Source of the DNA: Streptomyces sp. NRRL S-455
GTDB taxonomy: Bacteria; Actinomycetota; Actinomycetes; Streptomycetales; Streptomycetaceae
Assembly (NCBI RefSeq): GCF_000717875.1
Contig: NZ_JOCT01000011.1
Location: 248,001 to 312,000, forward strand
DNA length: 64,000 bases
Reading direction: 5' to 3'
Shown here: positions 23,720 through 32,924 of the stretch, piece by piece
How the letters are laid out: the number at the start of each line of letters is the position of its first letter
How positions within the stretch are numbered: the stretch's first letter is position 1
Made by a program: the position numbers and the translations under genes
The notes under the pieces: model-generated
The model's database searches: none
The model's input: only the letters and a program-made list of their open reading frames with translations
Told to the model about the DNA's origin: nothing

Positions 23720-26164
23720 ATGCACTCCGCACGCTCCCACGCGGGCGGCCCGACCGCACCCGCACCGGCCCAGGTCGCGCTGCCCGACCGGGGGATCCAT
23801 GACACCAGCCCCGCCGAGTCGTGGACCGACGGCTTCCTCACCGGCAACGGCGAGTACGGGGCCGTGGTGTACGGGGACCCGGCGCTGGAGAAGGTCGTCC
23901 TCAACCACCACCGCCTCGTCCTGCCGAACGGCACCCGCGACCTCACCCCGCCCGTGCTCGCCGACCGGCTGGAATCCATCCGGGACCAGGCGCTGGCCGG
24001 GGACTACGCCGGAGCGAGCCGCGACTTCGCCGCCGGGTGGGAGCTGCGCTGGACGCAGACGTACCATCCCGCGTACGAGCTCCGGATCGCCACCGCGAAC
24101 GGCCCCGTCTCCGACCGGTACCACCGGTACGTCCGGAGCACCGATTTCCGCACGGGCGAGGTCACCTCCGCCTGGACCGACGGGCACGGCACCTGGTCCC
24201 GCCGGGTCTTCGTCTCCCGCGCCGACCGGGTCATCGTCCACGAACTGGCGCCGGCCCCGGGCCGTACCGTCGACGTCACCCTGAGCGTGCACACCGCGCT
24301 CGACGACACACCGACCGTCCACGGCGGAGGCGACGACCTGCACAGCCGCGTGTCGTTCACCACCCTGGCCGAGACCCGTGCGGGCTCCGGGTGGCTGACC
24401 CTGCGCGGCACCTACCCCGAGGGCATGGGAGCGTACGGCTACGAGGGCGTCACCCGCGTCGTACCGACCGGCGGCACGGTCACCGTCAGCGGATCGACCG
24501 TGGTGGTCACGGGGGCTGCCGGGCTCACACTCCTCACCCGACTGGAGCGTCACGAGACGCCGCCCGCCCGGGATGCCCGGCGCCCGCACGCGGGGCTCGC
24601 CGCCCTGGAAGTCGATTACGAGGCGCTGCTCGGCCGGCACACAGAGATCCACTCCGAACTGTACGACCGCTCCCGCCTCGACCTGAACGCCCCCGGGGCC
24701 GACCGCCGACTGCCGACCACGGAGCTGATCGCACGGCAGAACGCCGACCGCGGCAGCATCGACCTGGCCCTGCTGGAGCGGCTGTACGACTCCGGCCGCT
24801 ACCTCTTCCTCAGCTCCAGCGGCATCCTGCCGCCCCGCCTGACGGGGATCTGGACCGGGGCGTGGACCGCCGCCTGGGCCGGTGACTTCACCACCGACGC
24901 CAACGTCAATCTCCAGGTGGCCGGCGGGACCACCCTGGACATGGCGGAGGCCATGCAGGGCTACTTCGACCTGGTTCTCGGCCAGCTCGACCACTGGCGG
25001 ACCAACGCCAGGAACCTCTACGGCGCGCGTGGCTTCCTCGCCCCCTCCCGCACGGACGGCGAGTACGGGCACATGCTCCACTTCGACGGCGGCGGCTTCC
25101 CCGGCCACTGCTGGACCGGTGGCGCCGACTGGCTGCTCCACCCGCTCCTGGAGTACTACGAGATCACCGGGGACCAGACCTTCCTCCAGCACAAGCTCGG
25201 TCCGGCCCTGATGGAACTGGCCCTGTTCTACGAGGACTTCCTCACCCGCACCGACGGGAACGGCAGCGCGGTCTTCGTGCCGTCGTTCTCCATGGAGAAC
25301 GCCCCGGACAACACCGGCGAGTACCTGTCGATCAACGCCACCGGCGACATCGCGGCCGGCAGACACGCCCTCCAGGCCGCCATCGACGCGGCCAACACCC
25401 TCGGCGTCGAACAGGCCGCCGGCGAGGGCGTCGAACGCTGGACGGCACTGCTCGACCGGATCCCCGGCTACCGGATCAACGAGGAGGGCGCACTCGCGGA
25501 ATGGTCCTGGCCCGGCCTGGCCGACCGCTACGACCACCGCCACATCCAGCACCTGTACGCCGTCTGGCCCCTGCACGAGATCAACCCCGAGGAGCGGCCC
25601 GACCTCGTGCCCGGGGCCCTCAAAGCGCTCGAACTGCGCGGAGACCAGAACCTCTCCGCGCACGGCAGCCTGCACCGCGCCCTGGCGGCCGCACGGCTCA
25701 AGGACGGCACCAAGGTCTACGACAACCTTCGGAAGATCCTGGGCAACGACATGCTCTTCCGGTCGCTGATGACCTCACACAACCCCGGGCGGCACATCTA
25801 CAACGCGGACGCCGCGCACGCACTGCCCGCCGTGGTGGCCGAGGCACTGCTCTGCACGAGGCAAGGCGTGCTGGAACTCCTGCCCGCGCTGCCCGAGCAG
25901 TGGGAAAGGGGCAGGATCACCGGCATCCGGGGGCGAGGCGGAATCCGCGTGCACAGCCTGGACTGGGACCTGCCCGGCCGTACCGCCACGGTGACCGTCA
26001 CCTCGGACCAGACCCAGGACGTCACCCTGATCAGCCGCCGCGGCATGACCTCCGTCACCACCTCCGCGCACGTCGGCCTCTCCGCCCTGGGCCCGCATGC
26101 CAGGAGGGTCAGCCTCACCACCGGGCAACGCACCCGGATCACGGTCTCCCTGCCGACCGCCTGA
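23720..26164 (+). CDS. Glycoside hydrolase family 95, probable alpha-L-fucosidase
   Basis: An 814-residue enzyme expected to release alpha-1,2-linked fucose (some members act on alpha-L-galactosides). The N-terminal beta domain begins with ESWTDGFLTGNGEYGAVVYG, the GH95 start motif. The (alpha/alpha)6 barrel carries DANVNLQVAGG, corresponding to the two activating Asn; FVPSFSMENAPDN, corresponding to the general-acid Glu; and YDHRHIQHLYAVWP, corresponding to the Asp/His segment. The GH95 consensus at these places is NINLQ, SPEN and HRHxSHL, so this is a divergent member. No signal peptide is visible, so it is probably cytoplasmic and acts on imported oligosaccharides. ATG 23720 follows AAGGAC/AGGA. 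Confidence 0.88.
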   Translation: MHSARSHAGGPTAPAPAQVALPDRGIHDTSPAESWTDGFLTGNGEYGAVVYGDPALEKVVLNHHRLVLPNGTRDLTPPVLADRLESIRDQALAGDYAGASRDFAAGWELRWTQTYHPAYELRIATANGPVSDRYHRYVRSTDFRTGEVTSAWTDGHGTWSRRVFVSRADRVIVHELAPAPGRTVDVTLSVHTALDDTPTVHGGGDDLHSRVSFTTLAETRAGSGWLTLRGTYPEGMGAYGYEGVTRVVPTGGTVTVSGSTVVVTGAAGLTLLTRLERHETPPARDARRPHAGLAALEVDYEALLGRHTEIHSELYDRSRLDLNAPGADRRLPTTELIARQNADRGSIDLALLERLYDSGRYLFLSSSGILPPRLTGIWTGAWTAAWAGDFTTDANVNLQVAGGTTLDMAEAMQGYFDLVLGQLDHWRTNARNLYGARGFLAPSRTDGEYGHMLHFDGGGFPGHCWTGGADWLLHPLLEYYEITGDQTFLQHKLGPALMELALFYEDFLTRTDGNGSAVFVPSFSMENAPDNTGEYLSINATGDIAAGRHALQAAIDAANTLGVEQAAGEGVERWTALLDRIPGYRINEEGALAEWSWPGLADRYDHRHIQHLYAVWPLHEINPEERPDLVPGALKALELRGDQNLSAHGSLHRALAAARLKDGTKVYDNLRKILGNDMLFRSLMTSHNPGRHIYNADAAHALPAVVAEALLCTRQGVLELLPALPEQWERGRITGIRGRGGIRVHSLDWDLPGRTATVTVTSDQTQDVTLISRRGMTSVTTSAHVGLSALGPHARRVSLTTGQRTRITVSLPTA

Positions 26165-26357
26165 CGCACACAGAAGACCGGGCCGATCATGGACTGTCCG
26201 GCAGCAGACCGCGGTGCCCCTGCGGTCCCTGCCGACCGGTGGGCACCACCCCGCCGTGTGGCTGGAGCTGCCGTTCGTCGGGCCGTCGGGGTTGTGCATG
26301 GCCTTAGGGTCGAGTCGGCATGGGCCGGACGGCGTGAACGAAGGTGAGGCTGAGCGC

Positions 26358-27029
26358 GTGATCCGCGTAGTGGTGGTGGACGACGAGGCTCTGGTCCGCT
26401 CGGGCTTCGAGCTCATTCTGGGCGCGTCCGAGGACATCGAGGTCGTCGCGACCGCGCGCGGGGGCGAGGCCGTGGAAACCGTCCGCCGGGAGCGGCCCGA
26501 CGTGGTGCTGCTCGACATCCGGATGCCGGACGTCGACGGGCTCACCGTCCTGCGCGAGCTGCGCACGATGCCCGATCCGCCGGTGGTGGCGATGCTGACC
26601 ACGTTCGACGCCGACGAGTACATCCTGACCGCGCTGCACAGCGGTGCGGCCGGTTTCCTGCTCAAGGACACCGAACCGGACCAACTCGCCCCCCTGGTGC
26701 GCACCCTGGCCGCGGGCGGCGTCGTGCTGTCCCCCAAGGCGTCGCGGACGCTGCTGCGCGGCCACCCCGGCAGCGGGGCGGCCGTCGACGAGGACGCCGC
26801 CCGCGTCAAGCTGCTCACCGCACGCGAGCGCGAGGTCCTCGTCCTGGTGGCGGAGGGCCTGTCGAACGCCGACATCGGGGCACGCATCCACCTGGGTGCC
26901 GGCACGGTCAAGGACCACGTCAGCGCCATCCTCACCAAGCTGCGGGTCACCAGCCGGGTGCGGGCCGCGCTGCTGGCGCAGCGGGCCGGACTGCTGGACG
27001 AGCGCCGGCGATCGGAGGCCGGGCGATGA
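26358..27029 (+). CDS. NarL/LuxR-type response regulator
   Basis: A 223-residue response regulator. The receiver domain has the acidic pair in VVVDDEALVRSG, the phospho-acceptor Asp in DVVLLDIRMPDVDG and the Lys in GFLLKDTEPDQ. The C-terminal LuxR helix-turn-helix is LTAREREVLVLVAEGLSNAD, then TVKDHVSAILTKLRVTSRV. GTG 26358 has GAGG with 8 bases spacing and gives the usual family N-terminus (VIRVVVVDDEA). Another GTG 8 codons earlier is possible. The stop overlaps the cognate kinase start by 4 bases. Confidence 0.9.
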   Translation: MIRVVVVDDEALVRSGFELILGASEDIEVVATARGGEAVETVRRERPDVVLLDIRMPDVDGLTVLRELRTMPDPPVVAMLTTFDADEYILTALHSGAAGFLLKDTEPDQLAPLVRTLAAGGVVLSPKASRTLLRGHPGSGAAVDEDAARVKLLTAREREVLVLVAEGLSNADIGARIHLGAGTVKDHVSAILTKLRVTSRVRAALLAQRAGLLDERRRSEAGR

Positions 27030-28144
27030 ACCGCGCCCGGGCGCTGTGGGAGCGTGTGCCCGCGCCGGTCGTCGACCTCGTCCTGGTGGTGGCAGCGGCC
27101 GTGGACCTGCGGCTGAACCTGTGGGACGACACGCGCCTCGGCATCGCGCTGGCCACGCTCGGCTGCGCCGCGTTGGCCTTCCGGCGCCGGTTCCCGCTCG
27201 GCGTCTTCCTTCTCACCCTGCCCACCGCGCTGACGCAGCCCGTCGCCGTCGCTCCGCTCGCGGCGCTGTTCACGCTGGCCGAACGCTCCCGCAACCGCCC
27301 CCTCCTCGCCTTGTGCGTCACCCTGACCGCGGTCGCGAACGCCACTCCGTGGCCCCTGGCCGGCCTCGCCGAGGTCGGCCGGACCATGACGCTGCTCACC
27401 TTCGTTTACAGCCTGGCGACCGCCGCCGCACCGGTCCTCATCGCACAACTTCTCCAGGCGCACCGGGACTTGGCACGGCGGCTCGTCGAGATCGAGGAGG
27501 CCAGGGAACACGAGCGGGCGCTGCACGCCCAGGCCGTGCTCGCCCGCGAACGCGCCCAGCTGGCCCGCGAGATGCACGACGTGGTCTCCCACCAGGTCAG
27601 CCTGATCGCCGTACGAGCCGGAGCCCTGCAGGTCGCCACCGAGGACGCGGACGCCAAGGAGGCTGCCCGCACGATCCGTTCGCTGAGCGTCAGCACGCTC
27701 GACGAACTGCGCACCATGGTCACGCTGCTGCGCGCCTCCGGCGGCCACGCCACCGAGCTGACTCCTCAGCCCACCCTGGCCGACCTGCGCGAACTGGTGG
27801 AATCAAGCGGCACTCACGTGACGTTGTCGGGTGAGCTTCCGCTCACCGTGGGCACACCCGCGCAGCGGGCTCTCTACCGTACGGTCCAGGAGGCGCTGAC
27901 CAACGTCCGCAAGCACGCCCCCGGTGCCACGGCGCGCGTCGAGCTGTGGCAGGACGGCACCGACGTCGGAGTGACCGTCACCAACACCGCTCCCACGCGT
28001 CCTTCCCTCTCCCTCCCCGGTTCGCAGCACGGCTTGGCCGGTCTGCGGGAACGGGCCGAGATCCTGCACGGCACCCTGGAGTCGGGCCCGACCACGCAGG
28101 GCGGCTACCGGGTGCGGCTGCGGATACCTCTCAGCGCGGACTGA
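27026..28144 (+). CDS. Two-component sensor histidine kinase (HisKA_3 / NarL-partner type)
   Basis: A 372-residue kinase. The N-terminal 150 residues carry about four to five membrane segments with almost no extracytoplasmic domain, as in intramembrane-sensing kinases. The dimerisation/phospho-acceptor motif is REMHDVVSHQVSLIAV near residue 187. The ATPase domain includes the N-box ALTNVRKHAPGA and the glycine box HGLAGLRERAEILHGTLESG. It overlaps the response regulator gene by ATGA, so the pair is co-translated. The stimulus cannot be read from the sequence. Confidence 0.9.
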   Translation: MNRARALWERVPAPVVDLVLVVAAAVDLRLNLWDDTRLGIALATLGCAALAFRRRFPLGVFLLTLPTALTQPVAVAPLAALFTLAERSRNRPLLALCVTLTAVANATPWPLAGLAEVGRTMTLLTFVYSLATAAAPVLIAQLLQAHRDLARRLVEIEEAREHERALHAQAVLARERAQLAREMHDVVSHQVSLIAVRAGALQVATEDADAKEAARTIRSLSVSTLDELRTMVTLLRASGGHATELTPQPTLADLRELVESSGTHVTLSGELPLTVGTPAQRALYRTVQEALTNVRKHAPGATARVELWQDGTDVGVTVTNTAPTRPSLSLPGSQHGLAGLRERAEILHGTLESGPTTQGGYRVRLRIPLSAD

Positions 28145-28332
28145 CCGGCCCTCATGCCGTTGCGTCGGCTTGCGGCTGACGAGGCCCACCTGCAGCAGGA
28201 TCACCGTCCGGACGCACCGGACCGGTCGCACCGGGACTCCGCCGGTCGGCAGGGCGGTACCAGCCGACCGGCGGGGCCGTCACCGATGACTGCCGGATGG
28301 CCGGCCCGGTACGTCCACGCGAGATTCCTCGT

Positions 28333-28957
28333 ATGACACAGACACAGCCACCGCAGGAGACGTCAGCTCCGCGGGAGAAGACGCCTCCGCAGCCCCGAAC
28401 CTCCCCCGAGTCCCCCGTGCCGGCCTCGCCCGGTCCCTCGATGGGACGCCTCGTCGGCCGTGACCGCGTACGGGATGTCCTTGCTGCTGGCCGGCCCGGA
28501 CGCGTTGAAGAGCCTCGCGGAGGGCGGGCCGTCGTCCGGCAGCTCCGCTTCGATGCCACCCGACGGCGGGTCGTTCTCCGATATGCCGGCGTCGCTGCTC
28601 CTGACGGCCGGGCCGCACAGCGGCACCACGTTCGACATCATCGGCAGCGTCGGGGTCGCGATCCTCGTGATCGTCGGTGCGACGGTGGCGATGGACCGCC
28701 TGCCGCGACTGCGCCGCCTGGCGAAACCGGTCATCGCCGTGGGCAGCATGTCCCTGACCGCCTACGTGGGCCACTTCGTCCTGCAGCCCGCGCTGCCCGT
28801 GCCCGCCGGGAGCGACGGGCAGCAGTCCTGGGTGCCGCTGCTGATATTCGTCCTCGGCGCGATCGTGTTCGCCGCGATCTGGTCCCGCTTCTTCCGCCGT
28901 GGCCCCCTGGAGTACCTCCTCAACGCCGCCACCAAGCCGGCGAAGTACATCCGATGA
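28333..28957 (+). pseudogene. Membrane protein (DUF418/acyltransferase-like) with a large internal deletion
   Basis: ATG 28333 opens a frame reading TQTQPPQETSAPREK then GPSMGRLVGR, which looks like the start of membrane proteins of the DUF418/heparan-acetyltransferase-like group (typically ..RL.GVDLARGLAV.GM..). At about 28455 the frame changes (+1) and a second ORF (28460-28957) reads like their C-terminal third: LLLTAGPHSGTTFDIIGSVG, then SLTAYVGHFVLQPALP and GPLEYLLNAATKPAKYIR. The central membrane segments (roughly 200 residues or more) are absent. The remaining 165-codon downstream ORF has three hydrophobic helices and could still be translated, but no ribosome binding site precedes it. 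Confidence 0.65.
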
Positions 28958-28963
28958 CACCCG

Positions 28964-28997
28964 GCCGGGGTGGGACGCCTCCACATCCCACCCCGGC
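28964..28997. terminator. Bidirectional hairpin terminator
   Basis: A perfect 12-bp stem, GCCGGGGTGGGA at 28964-28975 with TCCCACCCCGGC at 28986-28997, around a 10-base loop. It lies between the pseudogene on the plus strand (stop 28957) and the response regulator on the minus strand (stop 29006), so it serves both convergent units. There is no T-run, as is common for Streptomyces. Confidence 0.8.
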
Positions 28998-29005
28998 ATG
29001 GAGAC

Positions 29006-29704
29006 TCAGACGATCCCGCCGGCCGGCGGGGTGGTGTCGTCCCCGGTGGGGCTGACGAGTCCGGTCCGGTAGGCGGCGATGACGGCTTGGACGCGGTCGC
29101 GGAGTCCGAGTTTGGCGAGGATACGGGCGACGTGGGTTTTGACGGTTGCCTCTGACAGGTGGAGGTGGCCGGCGAGCTCGGCGTTGTTCAGCCCTCGGGC
29201 CAGCAGTTGCAGGACCTCCCGTTCGCGTGGGGTCAGGGCGGCCAGGTCCCGGTGGATCGCGGTGGTGTGGGAGTCGTGCCGGGCGAATCGTTCGACGAGA
29301 CGGCGGGTGATGGCCGGGGCCAGCAGCGCGTCGCCGGAGCGGACCATGCGGACGGCGGCGACGAGGTGTTCGGGTGTGGTGTCCTTGAGGAGGAAACCGG
29401 CGGCCCCCGCGGACAGGGCCGCGTAGACGTAGCGGTCGAGGTCGAACGTGGTCAGGATGATCACACGCGGTTCGTGGTCCGCTCCGGTCAGGATGTGGCG
29501 GGTGGCTTCCAGGCCGTCCAGTTCCGGCATGCGGATGTCCATCAGGACCACGTCGGGTCGGGTGCGCCGGACCGCGTCGACGGCTTCCGTGCCGTTGGTC
29601 GCCTCGGCGACCACGTCGATGCCGTCGGCCGTGAGGATCATCCGGAAGCCGGTGCGGACCAGTGCCTGGTCATCGGCGATCAGCACGCGCGGCGAGCCGG
29701 TCAC
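29006..29704 (-). CDS. NarL/LuxR-type response regulator
   Basis: A 232-residue response regulator: receiver with VLIADDQALVRTG, phospho-acceptor Asp in DVVLMDIRMPELDG, and Lys in GFLLKDTTPEH. The LuxR helix-turn-helix is LTPREREVLQLLARGLNNAE, then TVKTHVARILAKLGLRDRVQ. The GTG 29704 start overlaps the stop of its kinase gene by 4 bases (GTGA). It is the second two-component pair within 5 kb and is oriented toward the first. Confidence 0.92.
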   Translation of the reverse strand: MTGSPRVLIADDQALVRTGFRMILTADGIDVVAEATNGTEAVDAVRRTRPDVVLMDIRMPELDGLEATRHILTGADHEPRVIILTTFDLDRYVYAALSAGAAGFLLKDTTPEHLVAAVRMVRSGDALLAPAITRRLVERFARHDSHTTAIHRDLAALTPREREVLQLLARGLNNAELAGHLHLSEATVKTHVARILAKLGLRDRVQAVIAAYRTGLVSPTGDDTTPPAGGIV

Positions 29705-31059
29705 GAGGCCTCCAAGGGGATCAGTGCGGTGACGCGGTAGCCGTCGGCGCGGTGTGGCCCGGTGCGCAGGGTTCCCCCGTAGACGGCGAGGCGCTCGCGC
29801 AGGCCGATCAGCCCGCGTCCGGCTCCGGTGGCACTGCCGGTGCTCCTGGACGTACCTGCTGTGCCGCCGGTGTCGGTGACCTCCACTCGGAGGTGGGTGG
29901 CCGCGTAGTCGACGGTGACCGCCGCGCTCGCGCCTGCCGCGTGCTTGACCGTGTTGGTCAGTGCCTCCTGCACCACCCGGTAGGCGGCCAGTTCGATCCC
30001 GGACGGCAGCGGACGCCTGTGCCCGGTCACCGTCAACTTGACCGGCATCCCTGTCGTGCACACCCGTGCGATCAGCGTCTCCAACTGGCCCAGCCCCGGC
30101 TGTGGCACCAGATCCACCATGCCGGCCGGGCCGGAGCCGTCGGGGTCGGCAGGGGTGTCCATGGTGAGCAGCCCCATGACGTGGCGCAGTTCGGTCATCG
30201 CCGCCCGGCCGCCGGACTCGACCGCGAGGAGCGCCTCGCGGGCTTGGCCGGGGTGAGCGTCCATGACTTTGCGGGCGGCGCCGGCCTGGATGACCATCAC
30301 GCTGACGTGGTGTGTCACCACGTCGTGCAGTTCGCGGGCGATCCTGGCGCGTTCGTGTTCCACCGCGCGGCGCAGCGCCTCGGCCTGCTCACGTTCCATC
30401 GCGGACAGGCGCCTGCGGCCCTCGTCCGTTCTGAGCTTCCAGGTGCGCAGGCCGTTGGCCGCCACGACGATCGGGACCAGGATCAGGTACGGGGCGTACT
30501 GGTCGGGGACAGTGGGCAACGCCGAGTCCGTGCCGACCAGGAGTACCGCCACCCCCAGGCTCGCCAGAGTGGGAATCCGGTGGGGGCTGTAGGCGGCGGC
30601 GCTGTACGCGGCGACGACGCAGGCGTAGAAGGTGAGCCGCGGTGCGTCGTGTGGCGTCACCATGACAGCGGCCAGCACGGTCCACAGCACGGCGAGCGGA
30701 TACCGGCGACGCAGCGCCAGAGGTGCCGAGGCGATGACCGCCACGATCACCGGGCCGATCCACTCGCCCGGCGCGGGCACGGGCCGGTCTCCTCGGTCGA
30801 CGATGCCGGTCATGTTGTCGAGTACGTAGTAGACGGAGCCGACGCCGATGACCAGCGCCGTCGCCGCGTCGAAGGTCCGGCCGCGCCGGGTGGGCCGCGG
30901 CGGCGGACCGGTCGGGCGCGTCAGCAGGGTGAACCACTCCCCCAGTCGGTCCGGTTTGACCCGCTCCAGCAGTCGGTCCGCCATAGGCACGGTCGTCACC
31001 GGCTCATTCTCGCCGACGTCCCCGGCGGCGACATCCGTCCCGGTGATCACCGTGGTCAT
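29701..31059 (-). CDS. Two-component sensor histidine kinase (HisKA_3 type)
   Basis: A kinase of up to 452 residues with an N-terminal block of about five membrane segments (residues 70-220) and no sizeable external sensor domain. Phospho-acceptor His: RELHDVVTHHVSVMVIQAGA near residue 245. ATPase domain: ALTNTVKHAAGASAA and GRGLIGLRERLAVYGGTLRT. The start is uncertain: ATG 31059 has no clear ribosome binding site, and internal starts (MADRLLERVKPD, 25 codons later) are possible. The kinase gene precedes its regulator with a 4-base overlap. It is divergent from the secreted hydrolase gene, 150 bases away. Confidence 0.88.
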   Translation of the reverse strand: MTTVITGTDVAAGDVGENEPVTTVPMADRLLERVKPDRLGEWFTLLTRPTGPPPRPTRRGRTFDAATALVIGVGSVYYVLDNMTGIVDRGDRPVPAPGEWIGPVIVAVIASAPLALRRRYPLAVLWTVLAAVMVTPHDAPRLTFYACVVAAYSAAAYSPHRIPTLASLGVAVLLVGTDSALPTVPDQYAPYLILVPIVVAANGLRTWKLRTDEGRRRLSAMEREQAEALRRAVEHERARIARELHDVVTHHVSVMVIQAGAARKVMDAHPGQAREALLAVESGGRAAMTELRHVMGLLTMDTPADPDGSGPAGMVDLVPQPGLGQLETLIARVCTTGMPVKLTVTGHRRPLPSGIELAAYRVVQEALTNTVKHAAGASAAVTVDYAATHLRVEVTDTGGTAGTSRSTGSATGAGRGLIGLRERLAVYGGTLRTGPHRADGYRVTALIPLEAS

Positions 31060-31212
31060 CCGGGATACATCGATCGACTACATCGCGAGGATGACGCCGT
31101 ACGGCCTCCTCCCGGCGAGGTACCGGAAACAGCCCCGGCGGCCGACGTGCCCGGACCCGCCCCGCTCCTAGCGTCCATGGAACCGGAGTTGACGACCGAG
31201 GGAGAGACGACC

Positions 31213-32499
31213 GTGACCGCGCCACTGCCCGAACCGCCCGCCGTGAGCCCCGACGACAAGACCAGGGCCCCGGGCAGCCCACCGTCGGCGCCTCGGAACC
31301 AGATCCCGCGCCGCGGCCTGGCCGCCCTCGCCGGGCTCCTCATCGTGGGGACGTGCGTGCCCGCCTCCGCCGCGGACGCGTCCACCGCGGCTGATCCCGC
31401 CGGATCACCGGCCGCATCGAGCGGCACGCTGCGTCTGCCCCGGCCCACCGGCCCGCACCCGGTCGGCAGAGCCTCCCTGCACCTGAAGGACGCCTCCCGC
31501 CCCGACCCGTGGGTCCCCGGCGTGACCGCGAGGGAACTCATGGTCTCCGTGTGGTACCCGGCGCAGCCCTCGGGCGGGCGACGGGCCCCGTACATGACGC
31601 CGACGGAGTCGGAACTCGTCCTCGAGGACGGCGGCATCAGCGATGTGCCGCCCGACGTGTTGAGCACGACACGCACCCACGCGATCAGCGACGCCGAACC
31701 GGCGGGACGCCGACACGGTCTGCCCCTGGTCGTGCTCTCGCCCGGCTTCAGGAAACCCCGCGCCACCCTCACCTCGGTGGCCGAGGATCTGGCGAGCCGA
31801 GGGTACGTAGTGGCAGGGATCGATCACACCTATGAGAATGTCGCCACCACCTTCCCCGACGGGCGCGTCGCCACCTGCGCCGCCTGCGAGGTCGACCATG
31901 ACCGGGCATTCTGGGAGAAGCTGGTGACAGGCCGGGCAGCCGACGTCTCCTTCGTGCTCGACGAACTGACCGGACCACGGCCGAAGTGGAAGGGCGCTCG
32001 GCTGATCGACCCGCGCCGGATCGCGATGGCGGGCCACTCCGTCGGAGGCGCGAGCACCAGCGCCGCCATGCTCGCCGACCCCCGGATACGCGCCGGGATC
32101 GACATCGACGGCGCCACCGACGTCCCGATCCCTGACAGCGGGCTGGCGCGGCCGTTCCTGTTCCTGGGCAGGCAGTCCGCGTACACCCCGGGAGGCGGAG
32201 GCCCAGCCGTCACCTGGGAGCGCGACTGGGAGCACCTGACCGGGTGGAAGCGATGGCTCGTGGTCGCCGGCGCCGAGCACGCCTCCTTCACCGACGTCGG
32301 GCTCCTCGCGGAACAACTCGGCCTCGACATCGGCGCCACCCTGCCCGCCGCCCGCACCTCACAGATCACCCGCCGCTACACACGGGCGTTCTTCGACCTG
32401 CACCTCCACACCACGCCCCAACCCCTGCTGGACCAGCCGTCACCCCAGTACCCGGAGGTCGGGTTCTGCTCCGTGGACACGCTGAACTGCGGTAACTGA
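31213..32499 (+). CDS. Secreted alpha/beta hydrolase (PAF-acetylhydrolase/dienelactone-hydrolase-like)
   Basis: A 428-residue exported hydrolase. A twin-Arg-like, hydrophobic signal (IPRRGLAALAGLLIVG, residues about 30-50) ends near ASAADAS. The nucleophile elbow is MAGHSVGGAST; other catalytic-type residues are in DIDGATD and AEHASFTDVG; the oxyanion strand is LPLVVLSPGFRKP. GTG 31213 is chosen over ATG 31177 because GAGGGAGAG ends 6 bases before it. Cys residues near CAACEVDHD and at the C-terminus (FCSVDTLNC) suggest disulfides in a secreted protein. It probably acts on lipid or ester substrates outside the cell. Divergent from the kinase pair, which may control it. Confidence 0.85.
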   Translation: MTAPLPEPPAVSPDDKTRAPGSPPSAPRNQIPRRGLAALAGLLIVGTCVPASAADASTAADPAGSPAASSGTLRLPRPTGPHPVGRASLHLKDASRPDPWVPGVTARELMVSVWYPAQPSGGRRAPYMTPTESELVLEDGGISDVPPDVLSTTRTHAISDAEPAGRRHGLPLVVLSPGFRKPRATLTSVAEDLASRGYVVAGIDHTYENVATTFPDGRVATCAACEVDHDRAFWEKLVTGRAADVSFVLDELTGPRPKWKGARLIDPRRIAMAGHSVGGASTSAAMLADPRIRAGIDIDGATDVPIPDSGLARPFLFLGRQSAYTPGGGGPAVTWERDWEHLTGWKRWLVVAGAEHASFTDVGLLAEQLGLDIGATLPAARTSQITRRYTRAFFDLHLHTTPQPLLDQPSPQYPEVGFCSVDTLNCGN

Positions 32500-32924
32500 T
32501 CCCCTTCCTCGAAAGCACACGTGGCAGGTTGCGCACGGAGTACGCGGCCTGTCACGTCGTGCTTGCCGAACCCGGCCCGTTCGTGGTCCGGGGGGTGATG
32601 CCCAGCAGCTTCTGGGGCGGAGCTCATAGTGGGCCATGGCGGTCCCCGACCCGGGCCTCGAGCCGACGCCACCGCCTGACCCTCCCCGCCGACGCGACGC
32701 GGTCACGCCGACCTACGGGAGCAGGTCTTCCGGCATGCCGGCCCACGGGTTGATGGGCACGACGCCGGTGCTCCGGCGGAGGTCGTCCAAGAGCCAGCCC
32801 ATGCTGCCAGGCGCGGAAGGCAAGCTCAGGGCGCCAGGGGCCGTAGAGGGGGCTTCGGGGGCCAAAAGCATGCGACCGGTGATGCCGGCTGCCTACGGTG
32901 GTCACCGAGGAGAAGGTGAGTGCG
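32500..32924. other. 425-base region without a convincing gene
   Basis: Between the secreted hydrolase and the AraC-type regulator. No complete gene is visible. On the minus strand, 32713-32802 encodes a short peptide beginning MGWLLDDLRRSTG and ending GMPEDLLP before a TAG, with gene-like codon use; it may be the last exon-like remnant of a lost gene or chance. The promoter of the AraC-type gene should lie in the right half. Confidence 0.4.

Noticed and set aside
22979..25675. An 898-codon minus-strand frame antisense to the binding protein and GH95 genes
   Set aside because: Same explanation: composition shadow, no ribosome binding site, no domain.
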